The position numbers were made by a program, and so were the translations under genes. Below the pieces are notes generated by a model that was given only the letters and a program-made list of their open reading frames with translations, did not search any database and had not been told where the DNA came from. Of a stretch of 64,000 nt of DNA, positions 14,301 to 24,577 are shown piece by piece (positions within the stretch are counted from its first letter, which is position 1; the number at the start of each line of letters is the position of its first letter). The stretch is from Panagrolaimus kolymaensis (lineage: Eukaryota; Nematoda; Chromadorea; Rhabditida; Panagrolaimidae), in contig JAJQJQ010000042.1 in assembly GCA_028622995.1 (NCBI GenBank), forward strand, positions 496,001-560,000, written 5' to 3'.

Positions 14301-15367
14301 AAAGAAAATATTTCTTTCTCAACCCAAATTTTTGAGTGTTAAATTAAACTTAAAATTTTTAGTTATTTTTTGATGTTAGAAATTATGAAAACTAAAAAAG
14401 TTTTTGATCTCAACACAGATTTCTTTTCTTGAAAAGTAAAATAGTCAGTTCAAAAAAAGGTTCGGGAAAATTTCTTTATTTTAAACTTTTCAAAAAATAT
14501 AATTTCCCCTAATTTTTTATTCAAATCAAAAGTTTCGGATAAACACAAATTTTTTGAACAAAATTATTGTTTAAAAAAACTTACGCAATAATGATTATTA
14601 ACCACGTCAACTGGAATTGAATCAGATGGACCTTTTTTAAAAACCAACACATTATCTTCGTGATCGAAAATAAATAAAATAATTTTGCCAAATTCTAATT
14701 CAAATTTTCTTCGCCACCTTGACAATTTGTTTAAAGTAATTTTAGGTGGTGGAGTTGTGAGATGTCGAGGAACTCCATGAATGTCAATAGTTTCTTGGCA
14801 AAAGATATAAAAAGAAAATTTTGAATCTTCTTTTCGAGTTAATTCAGAAGTGAGGGTGATTCCTGTATAAATTTTTTCATCAGGATAATCATAAAATGGA
14901 TCAAAATCTTCATCATCGATATAAAGGCTGCTAACGGAAACAGGAGAATGAAAGCCATTGATACTGCTTCCAGAACGAGGACTGCTTGGAGAAATAAATC
15001 CATTGGATGGAATAGTATTAGTATTAATGGAAATTGAAGATGTTGGAGGAGAATAAAATCCTCTTCGATGATTGCTGTTGCTGTTGTTACCGTTGCTGTT
15101 GCTTTGGGTTGCATAACCAAGCGATGACGAGCTTAACGAATGGTGGGTTGAAGAGGAATTATTCCGTTCGCGTGGATTTTGATGATTGACATTTTGATAA
15201 TTATGATTATCAAAAGAAGTTGAAGGCGCGGATCGACCAGATGAAAATGAAGGATGTTGTGACCGACCAACACCAAATGATGAATTCCTTGATGGACCAG
15301 GCCCAAGAGGTTCCCATGAAGTTGAAGGAGTCATAGTATAAAGTTCTTCATCTTCACTATCAAACAT
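11330..15367 (-). CDS. Unrecognised 939-residue protein with a Ser-rich N-terminus and repeated beta-rich segments (7 exons)
   Basis: Exons in transcription order are 14585-15367, 14037-14255, 13665-13979, 12982-13494, 12377-12661, 12119-12325 and 11330-11827. All six introns are phase 0. ATG 15367 was chosen because an acceptor-like TTTTTGCAG lies about 60 bases upstream (SL site). Residues 1-170 are Ser/Asn/Pro-rich and probably disordered. Residues about 175-705 are a series of roughly 70-100 residue beta-rich modules with pieces such as GFLINCETGRLYCKD, IQLFIDETELPKFDMGDFV and GIIHLKTHYKDAIENDIIIC. Spacing and composition recall cold-shock/OB-fold units, but I cannot name a family. Residues 706-774 are acidic. 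The C-terminus is Pro-rich and contains an exact 60-bp DNA duplication (about 11623-11742) giving two copies of HRQSFDEE. A role in RNA or protein binding is only a guess. Confidence 0.75.
11623..11742. repeat. In-frame 60-bp tandem duplication in the last exon
   Basis: Two copies of the block containing CTTCATCAAAACTTTGGCGA start 60 bases apart (11623 and 11683). They encode consecutive HRQSFDEE units on the minus strand. Copies have diverged outside the core. The 20-codon period preserves the frame. Confidence 0.75.
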
Positions 15368-17491
15368 GATTGCGGTGGTTGATTTTGGCAAAGGTTTATT
15401 TGGGGCCAAAAGAAAAATTGAAAGTCTGCAAAAACAGGGAAAGGTTTAAAAAAATATGATGAGCAAATGGAAGGCCAAAAATCGCTTTAAAAAACAAAAA
15501 TGATTGGACTTTAAAAAAATGTACAAAGAAAAATTTAAATAAAGGGGTTCAAAGTTGAATGGAAAATCAAAAAGGTTTTGTTTGAGAATGTTTTTATTGA
15601 TCTAAGAAAAGTAAACTGATAAAAAATTTGTTGCTTTAAAGAAAATCTCAATATTTTGTGATAAAAAAAAACAGTCAAAAAGGAATTCGTAATCAGTATC
15701 TTTTTTTGATAGATAATAAGAAACTCGAAGGCATCAATTTTTTGGAATCAAATTAAAACATTTTACGAAATTTTTGGCCAAAATTATTATACTATATTCT
15801 ACGTTTCATTTGGTAGTCAACTAAGAAAAATATATAAAGAAAGAAAACATTCAACATTGAGCATCGCCAATGGTGATTCACTGTTTTCTAGACATTTCCA
15901 AAAAGGCAAAAAAACTAAAAACAACATTTTTCCTAAAAAAAATAAAAATAAAGAATAAAATCGGCTTTTTTTATATAAAAAAAATTATAAGGTCTGGAAC
16001 AAACAAAATTTCAAAAGAAGGGCTAAGATTAATGATGGAAAATATAAAATTTTGCTTAGCAACAAAAAAAGTTGAAAAAAAGAATGGCAATGAAATAAAT
16101 TTATTTATTAGAAAAATTGCCATTGAATTTCAATGAAAATATATAAATCATGGAACTCCACCATGGATCATTGTTTGGAATGGTTTATTCTTCTCTCTTT
16201 TCTTCTTATTCAAGCGCTGCCATAAATTAAAAACACAAAAATATTAAGTACGCCATCGAAAAAAAATGGGCGATTTCAAACAAAAAAGTTACAACACTGG
16301 CAAATCAAAGGGTTACTGCGGCAAACGAAAATAAAGAAAAAACCCATTTTTGAATTTTTCTTTGTCCGTCTTTTTAGCAGATGGTGATGCGCTGCAATAA
16401 ATGGGATAAGAAGAAAGAAGTTAAACTTTTGATTTTTCAAAGTTCGGTCAAATATGAAAAAAAAAGCCGCGGCGCGGAGAATGTTCTTATTGGGCGCAAA
16501 ATATCAAAAAAAAACTTTGTTGCTTCGCCTTTCAAATCAAAAAAAAAACTATCATCATTTGCAGTTTGAAAAATGGCAAAACAAGAAGAAAGAAAAAAGA
16601 AAATTGATATTAATACAATAATGCTTCCAAATATGATTTTTCCGTCTTCTTTTTCAAAGTGAAGGAAAAAAACTAACTATCAAAGTTAAAAAAAAGTGTG
16701 TGTTTGTTGCATGCATTCATTCAGTGGCGGGCTGTGGCTGGCAATGAACGAAGAAAGAAAGAAAAGAAAAAATGATTGAAAGCAGAAGAAAAAAAATAAA
16801 GTAAACGTGAAGGAAGAAAAGCAGCGGCGGCAAAGTTAATGTCTATGTATAAAAAAAAACAACTGAGGAAAAATAGAGATAGTGAAAAAAAACACACACA
16901 CAGAGGAATGAAACAAAAAAACAAAAAATTGCAACATTCATTATTTCAATGAATGTGTTCGCTTTTTTCTTTTTTGGTTTGGTTGCACTTTCAAAGCAAC
17001 AGTAGCAGCAAGAGCTTTTTGAATAATGAAAATATTGAGAAAGAAAATAGTAGTTGTTCTTTCATTTTTTTAATGTTTATAGCATCGCTTTCTTTTTTTA
17101 TCAAACACAAAATCGATTTTTTTCTTCTGGAAATAAAAAGAAAAAGAAAACACTTGGCATTAATAGAAAAAAAGCAAAAACGGAAAAAGATGTGATCAGA
17201 TAGAAAAAAGCTTGGATACAAAAAAAAGTTTAATAATCTTTTAAAAAGCCAAATCTATCGATTGGTAGCGTTAATTTTTATGTAAAAAATTATGAAAAGC
17301 GGGACATTTAACATTTTTTTTATTAAATTAAAAGAAACTAAAAATTGCCTATAAAAAATGGTATATTTTAACAAAATAAAAGCGCAAGATGATTATTTGT
17401 TAACAAAAAAAGCTTTGAATGGAGCAAAGAAAAACTTTGTTTTTATTAATGCATTGTCAATACTCACAGAACGCCAGATAAATATATGTAT
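15368..17491. other. Intergenic, AT-rich, low-complexity
   Basis: Between the start of the unrecognised minus-strand gene and the transposon. It contains an acceptor-like TTTTTGCAG (minus strand, about 15428-15436), an ACACACAC run near 16890-16901 and purine-rich AAGAAAG tracts. The open frames are low in complexity and show no domain. I see no gene. Confidence 0.6.
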
Positions 17492-17500
17492 GTATTATGG
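17492..17500 (+). repeat. Left 9-bp target site duplication of the MULE element
   Basis: GTATTATGG directly precedes the left inverted repeat and is repeated exactly at 24569-24577, directly after the right inverted repeat. Nine bases is the usual duplication length for Mutator-like elements. Confidence 0.85.
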
Positions 17501-17557
17501 GGGAGAGAACACTTGCCCGACGGTGTGAAAAAAGTGTGAAAAGTTGCCCGACCTGGC
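17501..17557 (+). repeat. Left terminal inverted repeat of the MULE
   Basis: The inner 48 bases, from CACTTGCCCGAC to GACCTGGC, match the reverse complement of the right repeat with a single mismatch. The outermost 9-10 bases are diverged but share a GG(N)GAG start. It contains TTGCCCGAC at 17513-17521 and 17544-17552. Confidence 0.88.
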
Positions 17558-17778
17558 AAAAAGTAATGAATGACAAGTGTGAAAAAATGAAAAGAGCGTC
17601 GGGCAAAAAAAGAAGCTCTTTAAAAGTTTCAAATTTGTGAAATTTTTTATTGATTTGTTTCAAAAATATATGCATAAATTTATTTACATTTTAAAACTAT
17701 TATCGCTCGAATTTAATTACCTTGTTAACCAATTTTATTTTTTAAAAATGTTGCAATTATTTTTACATTAAAAAAAAG

Positions 17779-20700
17779 CTAAAAAGACACAATTGGCTCA
17801 AAATGGTTCCCATTAACATAATCGACAAAAAGAGAAGGAACATTATTTACTGCTTTAACAACTTTATCTTCCGTCATTGTTAAATGGGGCGCAAAAATAA
17901 AGCCGTTGTTACTTGGGTATCTAAACCAAATATTTAGACCAATTAAATCAGATAAGCCATGGGCATCGTCGTTTCCGGCCCAAAGCTCCAGTGGTACACC
18001 TTCATTTTTGTAAAGCACTTTTAAAATTTCATCACGTTTTCGTTCAAATTCTTTCACGATTTTTGCGGAACCAATACTATGAATTGTTAATCCATGTTTG
18101 ATGATATGGTCATAAGTTCTTAATCTTATTTGCCAGTGGTGTCGTTGATTTCCAGTTAACAATACTGAAGCTGAACGAAAGAAGCAATGTCCATCACCCC
18201 TTGCTTTACCTTTTCGAAAAGTCAACGGATTGTACACATTATTCGAAGCGGTTAATAAAGGAGATTCTTCAACAAGGCTTGGATCTAATCCCAACCGCTT
18301 TAAAGATTCTATGATTTGATCTTTTGAAGGAGAATTAAAATAAACGTTAACATCATCATTTGGTATTATTCCACCTGGACGAAGTTTTTGATTGTCCTTT
18401 TTTTGAGAATTTAACATATTCTTGCTTGCCATAACTCGAAGATTATTTATACCATCGACTTTATCCATATCTTGCTGAATTTTTGGTTGAAGTTTAACTT
18501 CATCTTCAACCACTTCCACGCTTTCATTTGCCTGAACAGAATTTAAAAGACGTTTGTTGAAGTTTGATGTTTCTGATTTAATTTTATTTTGAATTTCTGG
18601 GGCTTTAAAATTCAAAAAATCTTCTCTTCTTTGTTCACCAGTAAGCTCATCAATTAAGGCATTAGCTTCGGTAATAGCTGACCAATCAAAGGGAATGGTT
18701 TCATTTAAACTTTCGGACAAAAGTTTTTGAACTCCATTATTTTCTTCATCACCGACAATATCTGCTTCATAAGTTCTTGATGCTTGTTCATCGAAAGTTT
18801 CATTCATCTCCAATTCGACCATTTTTTCGGCATTTTCAATAATTTTGTGTAAATCTTTTGATTTTTTAAAATCATAATCTTCATAATCCTCAAATAAATC
18901 TTCAGCATTATCAGCTTGCTGTTGAGTAGCAGTTGCTTTTGCGGATTTCATAGTCATCAAACTTTTGTTACGAACTTCATGTAATAAATAGGAAATACGG
19001 GAGCAATGCCTTGCTTGAATTTCCAATAGTTCTTCATCGCTTGCATTCTATAAAAAGTAACAAATTTTTAAATGTATTTCTCTTTTTTATTGCTTTAACT
19101 TACTCTTTCTGAAGCTTCTTCCATAGCTTCAGAATAATGATCTTCATATGAACTAATTCTAACTTGAAGTTCCGCATATTTTTTATTTTTGGGCTTTGGT
19201 TTGATTTTTCCATCCAAAAATTTCAAAATCCTCGATTCAGTTTTAGAAAACATTGTTTGTTGAATTTGTAAAAATACTTTATATTTGGGATTTTTTGGAA
19301 TAACCATTGGAAGAAAGCTGTGATATCCCTCGCATACATTGGTGTTTCTTTTATTGAGATTGAAAAAAGAGAAAGTATTTCCAGCCTTTAATCTTGGAAT
19401 CCAAGTACGGTTCATATAAGCCACTATTTGTTTCAATTCTTTTGTGGGCCAATGTTGAGGATCAACATTTACAGGAACTGGTGGAACTTTACTCAAAACA
19501 TGTTCCCAAAAAAAAATAGCATCATTTGCAGGAAGCATTGGTAAAGCTAATTTAAGACGGAACCATCTCCTGATAGAATCGAATTCAGGCTTTCCTTTTT
19601 TTCCAGCCATATAATGATCGTAAAGCCCTTTGCTTTTGATGTATCTTAAGAAAGCCTGGTCGAAATGGAAGAGGCAGCCATATACTTTATCAGCCCCATT
19701 GAGTTTTTGAAGGGCATTTAAGAGCCCATTCTCATAATCGCAATGTACACGATCAAATTCTGGTTGGATACCATATTCTGCCCATTTTTGTTTTATTACA
19801 TTTATGATGGTTTCATAAGTTGCTTGATCTTTATTAACCATTGGCGCCATTAAAAGTACATTCCATTCTTCACCAAATTCTGTTTTAACAAGGCCATGAA
19901 TATAAAAAGTTTGTGAGAACCCATATGGGGCTGTACTAAATGTAGCGTCACATGCTAATGTTTTTGAAGAAGCCATTATCCTAAGTGCTTGTTCAGATGC
20001 AAAAACAGCAGTGCCATTATCTTCATATTGCAACCAATCTAATCCTTGCAAAAGTTTTGAATGCTCTTGTGCAATAGTTCCTGGTATACTTGAAGGTAAT
20101 AATTTACCATGTAATCTTTGCAATACCTTTTTTACATCAATATATTCTTCCAATTCATCTTGAATTTTTTCCATCACAGCTTGTTTGAAGGCCATATTAT
20201 GGGCATCGATCGGTTTAACATTCCTTAATACATCCTTGCGCATTTGTGTTTTGATCTTCCTTAATTTTTGTTCATTTTGTGGAATTGGGCCTTTGCAATT
20301 GATTGAATGATTAAGTTCAACATAAAAAATTTGGTTTATCATGTGAGCTTTTGATGCATCTTTTGCTTTTCGAGGACAACGATTACAGTGATAATGTACT
20401 TTTTTTCCACGACTTTTACTTACTGTATAAGTGAAGAATTCACCTTTAACTTCTGCAAGCACAGTGGAGTTTTTGAGTCTGATATTTTCAATAATTTGAT
20501 ATGAAACTTTGAGACGGCCATCTTTATCTTTTTCGTCTGAATTGCCGATTGCGCCATTGGTGTTTTGAACATAAACATTATCATTATTTAAATCAATATC
20601 ATTATCGTCATGATATTCTGCAGCTGGAAGCTTAGGATCAATATTTTCTTTGATGGATGGTAAAAAATTTCTAATATTATTCAATAAATCTGGAAATAAT

Positions 20701-22569
20701 TCTTTATTTCCTTCAAGCTCATTTAACAAGCTTCCGGCCATTTTTGCTGTTTCAATACATGAATTTTGGAATTTTATGAGTTTTTGTGCAAAAGCTTGGG
20801 CTTCTTTATTTTTGATAGCATCCGATGCCGTCGTTTTTAAAGAATTAAAAAGGCTTGGATTTTGAAATGACAGTTTTTCAGGGACTGTGGAAGAAACAGC
20901 ACTTTTATCTTCATAGCTTGTATTAGTTAAAAAACTTTCATTTAAACCTTGATCCATTTCCATTGATTCTTTTTTTAAAGTTGGAAATAGTAATTTATGA
21001 GTTTCTGAAGGTTCGGGAACTGCTGAAGAATCACTAATTTGAGGAGCATTTTGGGATTCGAAGTCCATTTGAAATTCATCAACAAATTCTAATTTCTTTT
21101 GCTTCATTTTATTTTGTTTAGCTGATAAATACTTCTGCAATACGCCACGAACAGAGCCTTTTGTTACACCATATTTATTGTTTGTAATTTCGTTAATTTC
21201 AGTAGCGCATTTTTCATAACGTTTTGATTGATTCGTTCCTTGAAACTTTGAATATTTTTCAAGAACTGGTTCCAGTAAAGGGTCTTCATGAACAGGTAAT
21301 TTATTGTAAGCTAAAGGTCTCATCCTAATAAACTCTTTTGGTGGAGCATTGATTTTTTTAGCAATATAATTAATAGGTTTTTTTTCTTTCATTTTTTGAT
21401 TATTGGGCTTTTTTATAGAAGATAATTTGCTTGCTTTGTTGTCTGCACCACCATAACACTTATATACGAATTCACTATCGTTTTTATCTAAACAATTCTA
21501 CTATTAATGAAACATTCAAATATTTTTTCTTACCATTATCATTTTTAGAAATTAATGAATCAAATTTTATTTCAGGTAATTTTGCTTGACCTTTTTGCTC
21601 TAAACATGGGGAAATTAAAATAGTCTAAAAACTAAAACATACTAGGTGTAAATTCCGGAGTTTGATATGTTTTTTTTATTTTGTCCAATTCATTTAAATC
21701 ACTTGATTCCTTGGATGAGATTATGGGAGTTTCAGAGGTTTTCTCTTGCTTTTTTTCAATAAATGGCATTTCAGATTTATTTTTGTGGTCAATGCTATCA
21801 TTCTAAAAAAAATATATTCACTAACAATTAAAAAGCTTTAATTAAAAAATCTCACCATTATTTCATTTTTGTTTTTGATTTTGGTTATTTTTCCAGCAAT
21901 GATGTTGGGTACTTGCTAAAAATTAACACGATTTTGATAAAACTTAAAAATCAAAAATCAAAAAAAGCTAAATTTAAGGTTAAACCAAATAGACACATTA
22001 TGTATTATTTAAATTCTCACCTTTACTTTACTCATAAATGAATCAAATAGTGAATGGGATGGTGCCGATCGAGTTCGCTGTTGAACACATTTTCGAATTC
22101 TTGACATTCTTCGTTCTTTGACATCCTCTGAATCCTCCTCTTCATTTTCAAGAATGAAGGGTTCTTTTGGTTCTTTATGATGGGTTAGCTGGATATCTTT
22201 TAAAATTTTGAAGCAATTTGGTTTCTGGATTAATGGTTGATTTGTTTGAGCGATATCATTTCCACCACTATTTCCTGTTGCATTTCTTACTTGTGCTGCA
22301 TTTTGTAATAAATTTTGAGCAGCTTCCATTGGATCAATCTTTATACCCTCTTTGGTTGCTGGTGGTTGTTGAATTAAATGGGAAGAAGATTGAACACATG
22401 TATTTCGGGATGAACTTGAAGAGGAAGAAATACGAGAATTTTGAGCAGTTTGAATAGGAGGATTATTCATTTCCTTTTTTAAATTCTTAAGGCTTTCCAT
22501 CATTTGGGTTGGAACTTGAGGATCCAAACCCTTTGAAGATCCATCTTTCGATTTGCCATAATTAAACAT
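17779..22569 (-). CDS. MULE transposase with C-terminal OTU cysteine protease domain (6 exons)
   Basis: Exons 22021-22569, 21856-21915, 21643-21802, 21534-21599, 19104-21487 and 17779-19047 join in phase to give 1495 residues. Residues 1-280 are low-complexity (poly-Ser, Gln, charged). A FLYWCH-like Cys/His finger lies at about 610-677 (HCNRCPRK followed by HSINC). The MULE transposase core follows: CDATF at about 790 (first Asp), HCDYENGLLNAL at about 860 (second Asp), GCLFHF (conserved Cys/His) and NVCEGYHSF at about 1000 (candidate Glu). The last exon supplies an OTU-like deubiquitinase domain: GDGHCFFRS at about 1357 with the catalytic Cys, and NHFEP near 1487 with the His. The exon junction (19104 to 19047) is phase 0 on both sides, so fusion by splicing is well supported. 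It should act in the nucleus on the element's termini; the OTU role is unknown. No frame breaks are seen. Confidence 0.88.
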
Positions 22570-22889
22570 GGCTAAAAAATATTTAAGCCTTTAAAAAAAA
22601 GCAAATCAAAACAAATATACACGATATTTATTTTTATATTGTACTTAAAAATTTTCTAAATAAATTATTTTTCTTCAAAGAAAAACACTAATGTACAATT
22701 TTTTGGTGTGCTTTGCGCAATGCTTTTTTTAAATGTCAAGAAACAAACAATTTGCCGTCTTTTTTGATCTTTTTATTCGGCTGTCTACTTTGATGAGAAT
22801 AAAAAAAAACAGTCATTTGCTGAAAAAATTTCCATTTTATTTTTGCTTAAATTTCTTGGAAATAAAATCGATAATTTGACTGTTTTAAA
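22570..22889. promoter_or_regulatory. Shared divergent promoter region of transposase-OTU and innexin
   Basis: Only 320 bases separate the two start codons, which face away from each other. Both promoters must lie here unless the genes are trans-spliced from further transcripts. It is AT-rich with no clear TATA box that I would trust. The arrangement places expression of the passenger innexin and the transposase next to each other. Confidence 0.55.
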
Positions 22890-24199
22890 ATGCTCGAATG
22901 GATATTGAGGCCAACTACTGGAATTGGTTATGTTGATAGACTTCTTACTCAATTCTTAGCATTTTCTTTTATAATCTGTGGCACGTTTATGGGTTATAAA
23001 ACCTATGGAAAAGGCGGTATTAACTGCTTATCTAAAGCAGATTGGGTTGATTCATGGATCGGCTATGCCCTTGATATATGCCTCGTCGAAGGTTCATATG
23101 TTGTTTCTCAAAACCATCCACTTCCACCAACATATTCAGAACTTTTGGCGTCCAAAAAGATAAAATATTATCAAGCAAGTTTAAACTTTTATTTTAATTG
23201 TTTCCAAGTTGATTCTTTTAGTGGCATCCTATTCTTCTTATCATTTATGGCGGGTTTTTGCATCTACCTTTAATCTTTTGGGCATTTGTAAACACTTTTG
23301 GCTGTAAGCGTAATAAGTTTTTTTGATGAAATGTATTTAATGATTTTATAGATTTTAATTGTGAAGCTTTTTGCAAAGCTACAAAGCAAGTTTTAAAAGG
23401 CCCTCACAAGGCTATTCTTTTTCAACGAAATGTAAATTCATTTGGACATAGTTTATTCGCTCCAGTGCCTGAAAGAAAAAAAAGAAATTGTTGTGTAACT
23501 ATTTTCATGTAAGTTTAGATAATTATTTTCTAGTAAAAGCTTGAATTTTAGTTACCTCTTTAATTTATTGGAAAATAGTTATTTACCCGCCCTTTATTTA
23601 TTTTTTAAAATTTGGAATCTTTTTAATATTGTTATTGTTGTAAGCTTTTCTTCATTTAATTCAATGGACTTAAGTGATTTTAAATTTACTTTTAGTTTTT
23701 TGCCATTAATATTTTTTTTACTGAAGATGATGAAGATATATTTGGAGTATATACAATGGTTGGATTATATTCAAATAAATCAACTGCTTTTCCATCTGTT
23801 ACAACATGCTCCTTTCTTGTTCGCGAAATTGGCAACTCAGATCTTACAAGTATGAGTAAAAAATCCATCGATTGCTCATTGATTTTAAATTATTTATATA
23901 AGAAAGTTTACATTTCTTTATGGTTTATTCTCCCAGCATTATTCATAGTAAACACGTGGCAAATTTTAACGTCACATGCAAAGTTGTTTACCAATAAAAG
24001 AAGCTATTTAACACGGCTTTTAATATCGGGAGATGTTGTTATTAATGAAAGTAATGTAGCAGCTGTGGATGATTTCGTTAAAAGTTTCAACTTGAATTGC
24101 CTTTTTGGTATCAAAATGTTGGAACGTACGATGGGTTATTCTTTTGCTGCAAAAACTGTTGTGCAACTTTTTAATGATTTAAATAAAGCTTGCTATTAA
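22890..24199 (+). CDS. Innexin (gap junction / hemichannel subunit) inside the MULE (5 exons)
   Basis: Exons 22890-23174, 23222-23303, 23352-23508, 23552-23639 and 23696-24199 give 371 residues. Innexins form invertebrate gap junctions in the plasma membrane. Seen: start MLEWILRP and GYVDRL before TM1; two extracellular-loop-1 cysteines (Cys46, Cys64); the innexin signature YYQW at 93-96 at the start of TM2; TM3 at about 183-204; extracellular loop 2 with FPSVTTCSFLVREIGN (Cys242) and Cys264; and TM4 at about 273-297. Four membrane segments and both cysteine pairs are present, so it looks functional. The first intron begins GCAAGT, a GC-AG intron; using it restores the YYQW signature exactly. 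The gene lies wholly between the transposon repeats, 311 bases from the right one. The C-terminal tail is short compared with many nematode innexins. Confidence 0.88.
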
Positions 24200-24510
24200 T
24201 TTTTTTATTTCGCTTTTTCTTCTCTCTTAAATGATCCTTAAAATAAATATTAAAAACTTTATTATAATTCAACAGCAAAAAAATACACTATCAACAAGCA
24301 AAAAATTCCAAACAAGGTATTGGTAAATATTATTAAGAAAAAACAAAAATATTTTTGACATAATTAGGTAAAACATTAGTCAAAAAACATCGACTAAATC
24401 AAAATGTCTAAACCATTTTATTGCTGGAAAATATGGCGAAGTTGCTTTTGGAAAGAGAAAAGAGAAAATTGCTTTTCAAACTTTCCGCCATTGGCGTTGA
24501 TGCGCCTTTA

Positions 24511-24568
24511 GCCAGGTCGGGCAACTTTTCACACTTTTTTCACAGCGTCGGGCAAGTGAGGGCTCACC
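24511..24568 (-). repeat. Right terminal inverted repeat of the MULE
   Basis: Inverted copy of 17501-17557. GTCGGGCAA (reverse of TTGCCCGAC) occurs at 24516-24524 and 24547-24555, with the same 31-base spacing as at the left end. Confidence 0.88.
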
Positions 24569-24577
24569 GTATTATGG
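24569..24577 (+). repeat. Right 9-bp target site duplication of the MULE element
   Basis: GTATTATGG, identical to 17492-17500 and abutting the right inverted repeat. Confidence 0.85.

Larger units (their letters stand above)
17501..24568. mobile_element. Complete MULE (Mutator-like) DNA transposon carrying transposase-OTU and innexin genes, 7068 bp
   Basis: The element is bounded by terminal inverted repeats at 17501-17557 and 24511-24568 and by the perfect 9-bp duplication GTATTATGG outside them. Inside are a minus-strand gene for a MULE-type transposase with an OTU protease domain and a divergent plus-strand gene for an innexin. The nonamer TTGCCCGAC occurs twice in each terminal repeat, starts 31 bases apart, and a third inverted copy lies at 17598-17606; these are good candidates for transposase-binding sites. 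MULEs are known to capture host genes and to carry extra protease domains in some lineages. An innexin passenger is not something I know of. The long open frames and exact duplication suggest a fairly recent insertion. Confidence 0.88.

Noticed and set aside
14839..15120. Alternative frame within exon 1 of the unrecognised gene (93 codons)
   Set aside because: Shadow of the Ser/Asn-rich coding frame on the same strand; its own start and end do not match splice sites.
15368..15409. Upstream extension of the unrecognised minus-strand protein
   Set aside because: The extra codons begin with TTG and no ATG precedes them before an acceptor-like TTTTTGCAG; ATG 15367 fits an SL-spliced start.
18960..19095. 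OTU domain as a separate gene
   Set aside because: The transposase exon ends in a donor and the OTU exon begins with an acceptor in the same phase; there is no ATG at the head of the OTU exon and no room for a promoter.
21390..21392. Transposase start at the ATG inside the large exon
   Set aside because: The frame is open upstream and five exons in matching phase lead to ATG 22569; the internal ATG remains only an alternative.
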